Shown one piece after another: positions 25,272-36,144 of a DNA stretch of 64,000 nucleotides (position 1 is the first letter of the stretch; every line of letters starts with the position of its first letter). This DNA comes from Mikania micrantha (taxonomy: Eukaryota; Streptophyta; Magnoliopsida; Asterales; Asteraceae). The stretch is taken from assembly GCA_009363875.1 (NCBI GenBank), contig CM018697.1, positions 1,860,001 to 1,924,000 on the forward strand, written 5' to 3'. The translations under genes were made by a program, and so were the position numbers. The notes beneath the pieces were generated by a model. It was not told the origin of the DNA. It saw nothing but the letters and a program-made list of their open reading frames with translations, and ran no database searches.

Positions 25272-25910
25272 GTGATAAGGATTGTGAGTCATTAAATTTA
25301 TAATTTAATAGTTAAGATCAAAGTTGTATTAAAAAAGTTAGTGAAATGATATTTTAGTCATAAAAACTTTTGTTAACTTTTTATAATGTTCCGACCATTT
25401 TCCTAAACGTTATAACTTTTATATACAATATTATTTTTTTTAAAAAAATTACACCATAAAAACGAGTATTTTTTAATCTTTAAAACAAGTATATTATTGT
25501 TATATAAAAATAAAAAAATGTATGTTTTCCTTCGCTTTTTATATTTGTAATGCGTAATTATGTCTTTTTGTTTGTGATTGTGTCTTTTTGTTCATCATTG
25601 TATCTTGCTATTCTTTTTTCCTAAAATGATGAGCTTTAAAAATAATAATAGCGAAACAACACAATTATGTATTTTTTATATGTAAATCATAATGATAAAA
25701 TAATAACAAATTCATATAATACATAAAAAACAATGATACATATGACACAATAACCTAAGTACATGTTAAAATAATAAGTTTAAAAAAAAATAAAATGTTG
25801 AAATGATACAATTGTGTACTTCTAATATGAAATACATAAACAATAAATAACAAATTTATTTAATATATAAAAAATAATAACAAAGAAACATGAAATTAGG
25901 TTAAAATGTA

Positions 25911-26099
25911 TAACACAATGATGAATGCATATAATACAATGACCTGAACATAAAACATAATGATGAGTATATTACACAATGATCTGAACTTAAAACACAA
26001 TGATGAGTATATTAGGCAGTCACCTGAACGTACAACACAATTATGAGTATGACATAATGATCTGAACGTAAAACACAACGATAAGTATATTACATAATA
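25911..26099. repeat. Minisatellite, about 40-bp unit, between 4 and 5 copies
   Basis: The word ACACAATGATGAGTATATTA followed by CACAATGATCTGAACxTAAA recurs with small changes. The open frame read across it on the minus strand (25896-26171) is only the translation of the repeat. Related single words appear near 54048-54072. Confidence 0.7.
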
Positions 26100-26456
26100 T
26101 AGTTTTTGATTTGTTGTGCTTTCAAAAATGATAGTATAGGAAGCATCATGTCTTAGGGCATAATTAATCAAGATTCATTATGCTAAGAGTAAGTTAAGCT
26201 TTTCAGGGTTTATATTATTAATGTACATTGTACGAGTGGAAATAGATGTTCTATTGACACATGTGAGATGTAAAGAATAATTGAAATGAGTTAAGCGGGG
26301 CTAACTCGACAATGTTTATGTTGAGTGTCATTACTCCATATTGTCACACTTTACCAATCAACTCCCATATATTGATGGTTAGAAAACACTCAAAAACATA
26401 ATTGACATGACAATTAATCCACACCTTGTATATGTTGGAACATGTTCCTCGCTAAA

Positions 26457-29400
26457 TGTGACACCCCGTAATTTCCAGGTCAGCATCTTATCTATTTAAA
26501 TGATTATTTAAATGCATTATGTACACGTGGCACTAGAGTTAGATTAATTTAGTGTGACACGTGGCACGACAGTACGAACACTGACTCATGACTAGATAAT
26601 TCGTGGAAATTATCGGCAAACAGCACATACGTGTCAAAACACACGAACGTTGGTGAACGTCTAACACATTGTGTAGCACAACACTCGAAACTTCACGAAA
26701 CACTGTCACAAGTCAATTATGACTAATAATTGATCAATAGAGTCCAAACGACGCTCGAACGACGTTCTATGATCGAGAAACGGGCAAGATCGGGCCAGAA
26801 CAACAAAAACAAGCTTATTGGGCTTGAAAAACAGGCCAGGCGGTACGCCTGACCCGAGACGCCCACGTCAGGCGATGCGCGCGGGAGGAAATTGAGCGCC
26901 TCGTCCGACCGGATCCGCGCGTAACGACAGGAGGAAACCGCCCACGTCAGGCGATACGCCTGACACCTGAAATCGCAGATTTTCCTTTTTAAACTTCCAA
27001 GATCATCATCACACCTATTTTCATCATTTTGCTCGACTAAACACGCCACCCTCCGCCTATTCTCGTCTTCTTCCTTGCACAACCCACTGAAACCACCATT
27101 GTTGAGCATTTGTGAAGCTTGGAAGTTGGAGGTGGAAACTTGAAGACCATATAGAAGTTCACACTCTATCGTTCTCACCTTGCACCCATTGAAACCCACA
27201 AACCAGGAGGTCAAAGGGGCTGCTACGCATCATCTCAGCACTTCTAGAAGCTTTGTAAGGTAGTATGACTCTCCTTGTAGCTTAAAAACACTCACAATCT
27301 CACATGCAATGGGTAAAACCCACATGCAAGCACACACCCATCACATGCACGGATTTCTTGAGTTTTAGATCTGGGTTTGATGGTTATTCTACTGTTAATG
27401 ATGATCTATGATGTTATTATTGAGTTTTGTGATGATCTAAAGTGATGGGTATGAACCTTTATGCTTAAAATGATGATTTGTGATGATATTGATGCATGCA
27501 TGTATGATCTAAAGCATTTTAGATAATTTTAGTTACATTAGGATGATTCTTGATGATGTTTAAGAGTTTGTGCAAGATTAGATCATGATCTTGATGGTTA
27601 AAATGTGATTAATTGGCACACTTGCTATTTTTAGAAACTTTGTGGTTACAAACTAGTGTTATGGATGATATGGAGAACATGCATGTATAAAGGATTGTTG
27701 TTAGGATAATAATATGATGATTCGATTTGTTAGAAAGTGGTTTTGATGGTGTTTGTAGTCATACTTGTCATTGTTACTATTTTTAGTAACTTTTCTAGTT
27801 AGAATGTTGTTAAATGATAATTTGGGATGAGATGACATGATTAAATGGTGTTAAGTGGTTTATTATGATGATTGGTGATATAAAAATTGGTTTAGAAATG
27901 TTAAATGGTCATTTCTATGCAAAATTAGAAAGTTACTATATTTAGTAACTTTATTTTTACAAAAACCAACTTATGAACGTTTTGAATGATTTGAGCTTGC
28001 TAAATGGCTTACTATGTTTTAATATGATGTTTAGATGCTAAGTTAGATGGTTTCCGATGTCACGTATGCTAAAAATGGAAACTTTCCATTTTAGGAAACT
28101 TTTGTGCACTAACATGCTATAAACGACGTATATGAACTTGTATGATAATGTGCTATGTGCTAACATGACCCCGTAGGACCATTGAGCATGCTAGAACTCG
28201 AACACGGATATGCTTTGTGAACTTTCCATAAATGGAAACTTACTATAAATAGTAAGTTGTCCATAGACGCGATTTGCGCGTTTTGCACACGACAAACACT
28301 TACACGATTGCTACACGATTCATAACCGTCACACGGTTCACCAACGGGTCGTTGACTTGACACGGTCAACTTTGGTCAAACACGGTCAACTTTGGTCAAC
28401 TCTAGTCAAACACGGTCAATGTGGACCAACACAGTCAAACACGGTCAATATGGACCAACACGAGCAAACACGGTCAATGTGGACCGACACGGACAAACAT
28501 GAACAACCAAGGGTTGTTGGGCACGAACACGAGCACTAACACGAACACTAGCACGGTCACTTATACGAACTCACGTACGGTATACGATATAGGTTGCCGG
28601 TGACCGAGGCGTGCTACTTGACGTTCAGGAGCTTACGCTTACACACTACTTCATCACTAAGGTGAGTTTACGGCCCCTCTTTACTCTTTTTCAAACGCTT
28701 TTAAATAGGGGGAGAATACTAGTTGCATCGAGTCAAACATCTATTACTGTACAAACATTTTTGTGTATGCTGGTTTATTGGACAAACATTAAGTGTTGAA
28801 CTCGTATTAAGTCCTCACAAAGTCTTACCGTTAATGTACGAACAACGTGGTAGATTTGGATGGATCCATTAGGGAATGACTAACCCCACGGGGCACTATG
28901 TTGACTGGATGTCATAACCCGTGCAAATTCTGACCTAACTTGCTATGCATACGAGGCATAGCGGAGGCAAGGACAAACAAGTCTAGTTCGGTAGTGACGC
29001 ACTGACACTTTGGGCCTAGGGCTCGATACTAACATTTGATAAACAACATGACACACTTTTCACTACTATATGTATATCAAAACCTGTGAACTCACCAACC
29101 ATTGTGTTGACACTTTTCTAACTTGTATTCTCAGGTAACTGAGGAGTTGATGGACATTCAGGGATGCACCATAGGGGAACGAGCATTAGGGCCATCATGC
29201 ATTCCTGTTTTTGCTTAACTTTTGAAAACTATTTTGTTTGGTTTATGTATTAAACAATGTTATGTCAACAATTAATTATTTCCGCTGCACATGTCAAACA
29301 TTTGATTTCCGCTGCAATATATTATGATAACTTTTATTTCGCTGCAAACTATTTTATTCTGTGTATGTGTCAAACTTGGATTTGTAAACGCATATAGAGG

Positions 29401-29485
29401 CGTTCTATATGACCTTGAGCTGTGATTCTGGACACGTCACATCCACGTGGACATACACCACGAGTGGGAATTTGGGGGTGTGACA
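26457..29485 (+). mobile_element. Solo LTR of a Ty3/gypsy-type retrotransposon
   Basis: A 3029-bp LTR begins TGTGACACCCCG and ends GGGGGTGTGACA. The 5-bp duplication CTAAA (26452-26456 and 29486-29490) is exact, so this is one complete LTR left by recombination. It aligns along its length with the 5' LTR at 56725-62179, including the last 60 bp. Internal landmarks are near-palindromic CAGGCGxTACGCCTG words at 26836-26853 and 26946-26964, a five-unit tandem array (ACACGGTCAA...) at 28360-28497, and an intron-like GT...AG segment at 28662-29134. At about 26596-26617 it keeps the uninterrupted form of the site where the other LTR was invaded. Open frames within it are not genes. Confidence 0.9.
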
Positions 29486-30179
29486 CTAAAAGACCATCAC
29501 ACATTACAATTCCATGCCTATAGCTGACAAACATAAGCATCATGTTGTCATTTACATATGCGTCACACAAAGAAAACAAGTGAGACACGACTTTAGCGTA
29601 CATTTATGTTGAAATGGTATTAACAAAAATACTATGAAAAGGAAGTACAAGAATGATAAGCGAGTGAAAAATCTCATGTGTAATCGCTAATATCTAAAGC
29701 ACACGCGCATACACACAAATGTATTGAATTAGTGTTAATAATCTACAACAGTATATTTCATTTCTTGTATGTTTGCTCATGGAAAGTCAATTGTTTTGGC
29801 ATGACAAGTAAGCTTAAACAAGATATTAAAAAAGTATGTTCAACAGTATTGATGTCAAGTTATATGCCTATTAAAGATATGTTCTGGCAACCATAAGGTA
29901 TGTTTGGAAAGCATGTAATGATAAATTATTTAACTGCAAATTATCCTTAGAGTAAAAAAATTCCAAATTAAAAAAAGTTAAACAATGTACTTTTGTATGT
30001 ATAAAATTATGGTACATAATTACAACATCAAATTTGTCATAATTGGTGTAATTTGTGTTTCACAAAATTTCCTTTATAACTGTCTTTGTTCCCTCTTTTA
30101 AGTTCTAGCATCCTAGTTGTTAGTATTTTGTAAACAAAATTTACATTTTTTGAAAAAACTATGTTTGATGACGTAGGAT

Positions 30180-30583
30180 TATACCTGGCAAAATGGGCGG
30201 GTTGGGTAACGGGTCAGAACGAGTTTGGGTCAGGATGGTTGCGGGTCAGAACAAGTTTTAAGCAAAATCAATGCGGGTCTAAATGGATTCTTCTTAAAAA
30301 ACATGAATTTAGTTTAACTTATGATGTGTTATAAGTAAACAAATAGTCAATTTGGATAATTTTTAGAGATTTTCTAATCAAATATGTTATTAATCATTCT
30401 TAAATGTTTAATCTATTGCATTTACATAGTGTTTTGGTTACCCATCTTGACCCGCATTGCGTTTAAGTGCTATCCATCTCAACCCATTCAATATTATGAT
30501 GTTACCCATTTCAACCATCATACTACAATTGTTTACCCAAATCAACCCATTTCCTTTGATATGGGTAAAAATTACCACCTCTA
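30180..30583. repeat. hAT-type MITE, copy 1
   Basis: An exact 8-bp duplication CGTAGGAT (30172-30179 and 30584-30591) flanks 404 bp. Ends are degenerate inverted repeats (TATACCTGGCAAAA at the left; TAGAGGTGGTAATT when the right end is reversed). Subterminal words GGGTTGGGTAACGGGTC at the left face inverted GACCCGCATT / CAACCCATT words at the right. No transposase. Confidence 0.8.
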
Positions 30584-30901
30584 CGTAGGATGGTGTCCCC
30601 TCGTTCACCCGAATAAACACGTAAAGCGGCATGGCTGATCCAGCAAAACTACAAGGATGAGAATGACGTCTCAGTCAACTTGCCAAATTAGCTTAGGGTA
30701 AGATAGCCAGACATCGAAACACACGTAACGTGGGGAAAAGACATCACGTGAGGTCAAATTAGCCTTAAGTCAACTTGTTATACCAAAAAGAAAACAAGGT
30801 TGATACACAAGTAAGGTGCTAGGAAGGGAAAAAATACAGTCACCAAAGGGGAAGGAATCAAGTCCTAGGAAGCACAAGCTCTCATACTCACTGTTAGTAT
30901 A

Positions 30902-31311
30902 TATATGCCTGACAAAATGGGTGGGGTGGGCTGGGTTGGGTAACGGGTTAGAACGAGTTTGGGTCAGGATGAGTGCGGATCAAAACGGGTTTTAAGCAAA
31001 ATTAGATCGGGTCTAAATCTATTGTTCGTAAAAAAACATCAATTTAGTTTAACTTAAGATGTGTTTTAAGTAAACAAATAGTTCATTAGGATCATTTTTA
31101 ATTTTTTTTCTTATCAAATATGTTATTAATCATTCTTAAATGTTTGAATACATTGCATTTACATAGTTTTTTGGTTACCCATCTTGACCCGCATTATGTT
31201 TAAGTGCTACCCATCTCAACCCATTCAATAGTATGATGCTACCCATTATATTACAATTGTTTACCCAAACTAACCCATTTGCTTTGATATGTGTAAAAAT
31301 TGTCACCTCTA
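30902..31311. repeat. hAT-type MITE, copy 2
   Basis: Close relative of the element at 30180-30583 in the same orientation, about 320 bp downstream. Flanks TTAGTATA at 30894-30901 and 31312-31319 match exactly. It shares the GGGTTGGGTAACGGGT start, the central TTTAGTTTAACTTA block and the GTCACCTCTA end. Different target duplications show two separate insertions, not one tandem duplication. Confidence 0.8.
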
Positions 31312-31769
31312 TTAGTATAAATTGAAGTAGCAGTAGCATAAGCTGCTATTCACAATTACTCTCCATTCTCACTCTATCAACGTTTTCTACCTTTCTTTAA
31401 TCACATGCTTATTCTCACGTCAGAGTACAATTGCAAGAGACATCCTACTAAGGCTAGCAGTGTTCAGTTTCATCTTAGCATAATAACAAAGATATGTGGA
31501 GTATTCTCGTCCGACCTTCAACCTTGCACTAATACTTCAACAATGCTTAAGTATGTGCAAATATAGGGTAAACATATTTGTCTGCTAATCGTATAAATAT
31601 TTTACAATGAGTGGACATTATAGGAATACCTATAAGTTGAGTGATTAAATTTAAGTATTAAATGACTTCATTGTATGTAAAAATTTATTGTATTTGTATA
31701 AAATTATCTATTACTGAAACAATACATGATTCATTAGTAGCAATTGGACCAACATCCAACCCATTTTTG

Positions 31770-31984
31770 GGCTCTCAATCAAGGATCATCTGGAGCTAGA
31801 AAAGGAGGTAAGATTGAATTCTCTAAATCAAAAGGTTTATCAAGCAGTGTTGATAACAACTTGTTGGTGCATCTGGAAGACTAGAAACACATTAAACTGT
31901 TCAAATAAACCTACATTAGTAGTAGTACTAGTAGGCATGTTAGAAGACATTAAAATGCTGTCTTTCGTCTGGGTAAAATTTTGA
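31770..31984 (+). pseudogene. LINE reverse-transcriptase ORF remnant (C-terminal tail)
   Basis: The frame ending in TGA at 31982-31984 encodes a short stretch resembling the extreme C-terminus of plant LINE polyproteins: a TTCWCIWKTRN motif, then EDIKMLSFVWVK just before the stop. This is the usual end of L1-type ORF2 proteins. Nothing of the reverse-transcriptase or endonuclease domains remains upstream, so it is a 5'-truncated copy. A likely 3' UTR with T- and A-rich stretches follows to about 32235. Recognised by motif pattern only. Confidence 0.65.
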
Positions 31985-32598
31985 TCAACTATTAGTAGTG
32001 TTGATTAAAGTTAAACATGTACTTTTGATTTAGCAAACAAGATGTAAAATGATAGGGTCTACAGTATGCATGAATTGAGTATCTTCTCGTCCATGTTTTT
32101 CCTTATGGTTTTTCGTTTGAATGAAATTGCTACTTAAGAAAAAAAGGTTAGTGATTGGGGGCGTATGTTTTACCTTTGTCTGATGAACCTGAGTAAGACA
32201 ACATACGTGATACATATGAACATCGTCGTTCAAAAAAATGAAAACAAGACTAGTAACAACTTAAGTCAGGGATAAATATATGTGCTAAAATAGTAAAATG
32301 TCAAAAAATATTACAGGCAAAAAAAAAACATTTACATTTATATATTTTGTGGCTCGTCTCTGGCCTGATCCCGACATCCACAAACCTGATTGGTTACATA
32401 TCAAGTAACAACACGAACGTTGCAAGATCCCTTGCGTTAATGGCGGATCCGCATGCTATCAAATAAACAAAAAAAAACCACCGTAAGATCGTCAACACGA
32501 TCTTCACCTTTTTGATATCACATTCCTTGCATACGAAACCTTCGTTTCCTTCAAAAACACACACGAATCCTCAACTTTTTTGACTAAACATACAGATT

Positions 32599-35500
32599 TT
32601 GAGATGTATATACGCAAACAAGCAAAACGTTCGAACTACAGCAACAAAAATGATCGGTAAATCAATCATATCACTCATAATCTTCTTAATTATCACATTC
32701 ATCACGTACTGGATCGCAACCGGCGGTTTACTGGCTGGAGGATTCGGATCTGTTGATCTTAGATCTCAAATCTCTTTCCTATCATCAACCAGGAATGACA
32801 CTGTTATTATATCTTGTCGCACCGGATCACCGCTCAGAGTTTTCATGTATGATTTACCGAAGAGGTTTAATGTTGCTATGTTGAGCCGCAAAATTGCCGG
32901 AGAAGATGATAATTCGCCGGTGACGGCGAGGAATTTGCCGCCGTGGCCGCGGAATTCAGGGCTGAAGCAGCAGCATAGTGTGGAGTATTGGATGATGGCA
33001 TCGTTGTTGTGTGAAAATTGTACTGACGTTGATGGTAGCGAGGCGGTTAGGGTTTCGGATCCGGAGGCAGCGGATGTGTTCTTCGTACCGTTTTTTTCCT
33101 CTTTGAGTTTTAATACGCATGGGAGAAATATGACGGATCCGGATACTGAAATTGATAGGCAATTACAGGTAAGAATCAGTCAAAAACTTTAATCGTTTCA
33201 GCTGTAGTTCTGTAGCATGCTATTTGATTATTTATGGTGAATCAATGACTTAATTTCGTGCACATTATGAATACCATACTCGGTGTGCTGGCTCCAGCTC
33301 CACTTTTCTTCAGGATTTAACTCGTTATAGTGAGAAGTTGAAATTAGTAGGAAATGTTGAACAATGGCAGTGATTCACCTGTAATCCATATCTAGGTAGT
33401 AAAATCTCTATGAACAAAGTTTGAGTCTTGAGCGTAGGTGCCCATATATTCCAGACTATTTTTTAGCCGTTTTAGACTTCTTATGCTGCTGCATGCTTCA
33501 GGCTAGTTTAGACTGTTTTTTGGATTTTTTTTTAGACTGTCTGTGACTAGTTTAGGCTGATTTAAGCTATGGGAACAACCTGTTATACCAATGATATCTT
33601 GTCCTAGTCGTAAGATGGAGGTATGGGGGAAATGATAGGATACCCAGGTCTTGGGTTCGATCCTTGATCCCACCCGGTTTTACCGACCTTTCACCGTCGT
33701 GCCTTTGGGCGGGTGTTTGGGTCGGGTTTTTCCTGGGAATTGGTGGCTGGTGGGCCAGGGGCTCCGTCCATCTGGACTAGTGGCCAGCTCGGGAATCCTT
33801 TAGCCATTGTGGGCTGCGTACGGAATACCCGGCAGTTGATTAGTTGGCCGTTCAAAAAAGAAAAAGACAAAGTCCGAATATCCCCTCCTTGTCCCCTGCT
33901 TAAAGCAGGATGTCAAACACCGTGTACCTATATTTTAGGATGATTCAAACAGAATTTTTTGTTTTCCAGATTCAATCATGTTTATTCTTTATTCTATTTT
34001 TTCGCATCTTTGCACCTTGGTGGATGCAATACGGTTTCCTTGGGCTTTGCCTGTGTGCGTGCCTTTGGCACCATCGACTTCACAGACCCACATCGATATT
34101 TCAATTAATTCTTAGTTCATTTGATAATTTAGATTCCAATTTACAAGCGCAGGTTGTCATTTCAACTCAATACCTGCGAAAACGGATTGATTTCATTGTG
34201 TTCATATTTTCGTTGTGTATTATCTGAATTTTTAAATGGGTCAATACAAATAGTTAACTTAAAGTTACCTGGTTGAAACCTGTCCAATATCTATATTTAA
34301 TACCCACATTCTCGTAAATTGTTTAATTGCATAAAACACTATTTGTCTATTTCAATAATCTTGTTTTTATAATCAAATTAACTCATTGATATTTAGGCCT
34401 ATCCAACCCGGCTGCCTGTATTGATTCGCACTACGGCACTAGAATGACCCTAAACACGGCCCACTAGACCCATTGTCATCTCTAGTAGTTATAAGTTTCA
34501 AGTACATACTAATTAATGATTACTTGTTTGCACAATTACAGGTTGACATCCTTAAATTCTTGAGGCAATCCGTTTCCTGGCAAAGGACTGAAGGAAGAGA
34601 CCATGTAATTCCAATGCACCATCCCAATGCTTTCAGATTTCTTCGAGAGGAAGTAAATGCATCAATCCTAATTGTTGCAGATTTCGGGCGTTACTCTAAA
34701 GTTATGTCGAATCTGCAAAAAGACGTTGTTGCCCCATATATGCATGTGATGGAGTCTTTCATCGATGATAATTCTCTAGACCCTTACAACTCACGCACTA
34801 CCCTTCTTTTCTTTCGAGGAAGAACAGTGAGAAAATCTGTATGTAATGTTGAACATATATATCACAAAATATATACTTTAAATTTCAAAGTAATCGAGTA
34901 ATTGAAGATTCGATAATGTGATGTGCAGGAAGGCATAGTACGTGCTAAGCTGGAAAAAATATTGCAAGGATATAGTGATGTTCACTATGAAGCTAGCTAT
35001 GCAACAGGAGAAAGCATAAAAGCTGTAAGTTACTTTAATAAAGTTTCCAAGTTCTTAATGGTCACATTTAGGATGTTAAACGCATAGTTTTGATCAAGAT
35101 GCTTTAATATAGGATAATTTCATGCACACCCTTCAAAAGGAACATAATACCATACCCAACAAGAAAATATAGTATTTTCAAAGCTAAGATTTTGATTAGC
35201 ATATGATAATATGGACTGTATGGAGAAGGAGAAGGATATATAGTTATATTATACATAATTATAGTTAATGAATTGTGTAAATATGAAATTTTAGATATTT
35301 TGAACGGTTATGTTTGATATTAATAATTTTAGTGGGATAAATATGGTATTATGCAAGGTTTATGTGGTATATATGAAATTGCTCCTGTATATGTGAAACA
35401 AATGTCATATTTCAAGGGGATTCATAAGTGGGGAATTTATTGGACATTTGGACCTGAGTAAACACCATTAATTATATGCAATACGAGCATCCAATGTAAA

Positions 35501-36144
35501 GATATTACGCTGAAATCTTGTAATTGGAAGTTTGCAATACCAACCCCCCCCAATGGTTTACTTTTAATGCAAATGCCATAATCGTTAATCTTAGGTAACA
35601 CATTAATTTTGTGGGTCGGCTAAACTGGCCCTGCTCATCTCAACCTGTATCTGTTGTGACCTGATACCTGACCCATCCATTATGCCACCACAATTAATTT
35701 TATATCAACATGATTTTGGTGCACCAGTCTTCTCAGGGTATGCGATCATCCAAATTCTGTCTAAATCCAGCCGGAGACACTCCGTCCTCAAACCGACTGT
35801 TTGATGCTATCGTGAGCCATTGCGTTCCCGTGATTGTGAGTGACCGAATTGAACTACCGTTCGAAGACGAATTAGACTACAACAAATTTTCAGTTTTTTT
35901 CTCCGTCGAAGAGGCCTTAATCCCTGGTTACATGGTTCAACAACTCCGAAAAGTACCAAAAGAAAATTGGCTTGAAATGTGGAAACGACTAAAAGAAATC
36001 ACACATCATTATGAATACCAATACCCTCCAAAAAAAGACGATGCTGTTAATATGATATGGAGACAGGTTCGGCATAAGGTTCCTTCTGAAAGACTTGCTG
36101 TAAATAGAGCCCGTAGATTAAAAGTGCCTGATTGGTGGCGGTAA
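32599..36144 (+). CDS. GT47-family glycosyltransferase (exostosin domain), 4 exons
   Basis: Golgi type II glycosyltransferase of the plant exostosin/GT47 family, expected to build cell-wall polysaccharide or glycoprotein glycans; the subgroup resembles putative arabinosyltransferases, but donor and acceptor cannot be read from sequence. Exons 32599-33168, 34542-34838, 34929-35024 and 35728-36144, all in phase 0, give 459 residues, a full-length size. A membrane anchor lies near residues 20-41, then a lumenal stem. The exostosin domain starts at LRVFMYDLPKRF (79-90). The sugar-nucleotide region (about 325-358) contains SKFCLNPAGDTPSSNRLFDA. N-glycosylation sequons occur after the anchor. Two starts are possible: the ATG at 32599 or the one at 32650, which puts the anchor right at the N-terminus (442 residues); I kept the first as upstream limit. 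Intron 1 carries a SINE (33591-33856). Confidence 0.93.
33591..33856 (+). repeat. SINE copy in GT47 intron 1
   Basis: Same family as 21078-21363: a tRNA-like head (TCTTGTCCTAGTCGTAAG; GGTCTTGGGTTCGATCC), then CACCCGGTTTTACCGACC, GGGCGGGTGTTTGGG, TGGACTAGTGG and a TTAGTTGGCCGTTC end with an A-rich tail. Flanking duplications are not obvious. It lies wholly inside the intron. Confidence 0.75.

Larger units (their letters stand above)
29491..32598. other. Intergenic DNA upstream of the GT47 gene
   Basis: Outside the two hAT MITEs and the LINE remnant listed separately, this stretch has no exon I can support. A moderately GC-balanced segment around 30600-30890 and 31320-31560 looks like old repeat sequence but shows no boundaries. 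The last about 250 bp presumably hold the GT47 promoter; TTTATATATT near 32338 is a possible TATA element. Confidence 0.5.

Noticed and set aside
25911..26099. CRISPR-like array
   Set aside because: Contiguous tandem units with no unique spacers, in a plant nuclear context.
25896..26171. 91-codon minus-strand ORF with repeated FRSLC-like segments
   Set aside because: Translation of a 40-bp minisatellite.
26723..27214. 163-codon minus-strand ORF within the solo LTR
   Set aside because: It lies in a non-coding LTR, opposite to the element's orientation, and the matching region of the second LTR copy does not keep the frame.
28357..28603. Two overlapping 60-codon ORFs in the tandem array
   Set aside because: Repeat-derived frames inside the solo LTR.
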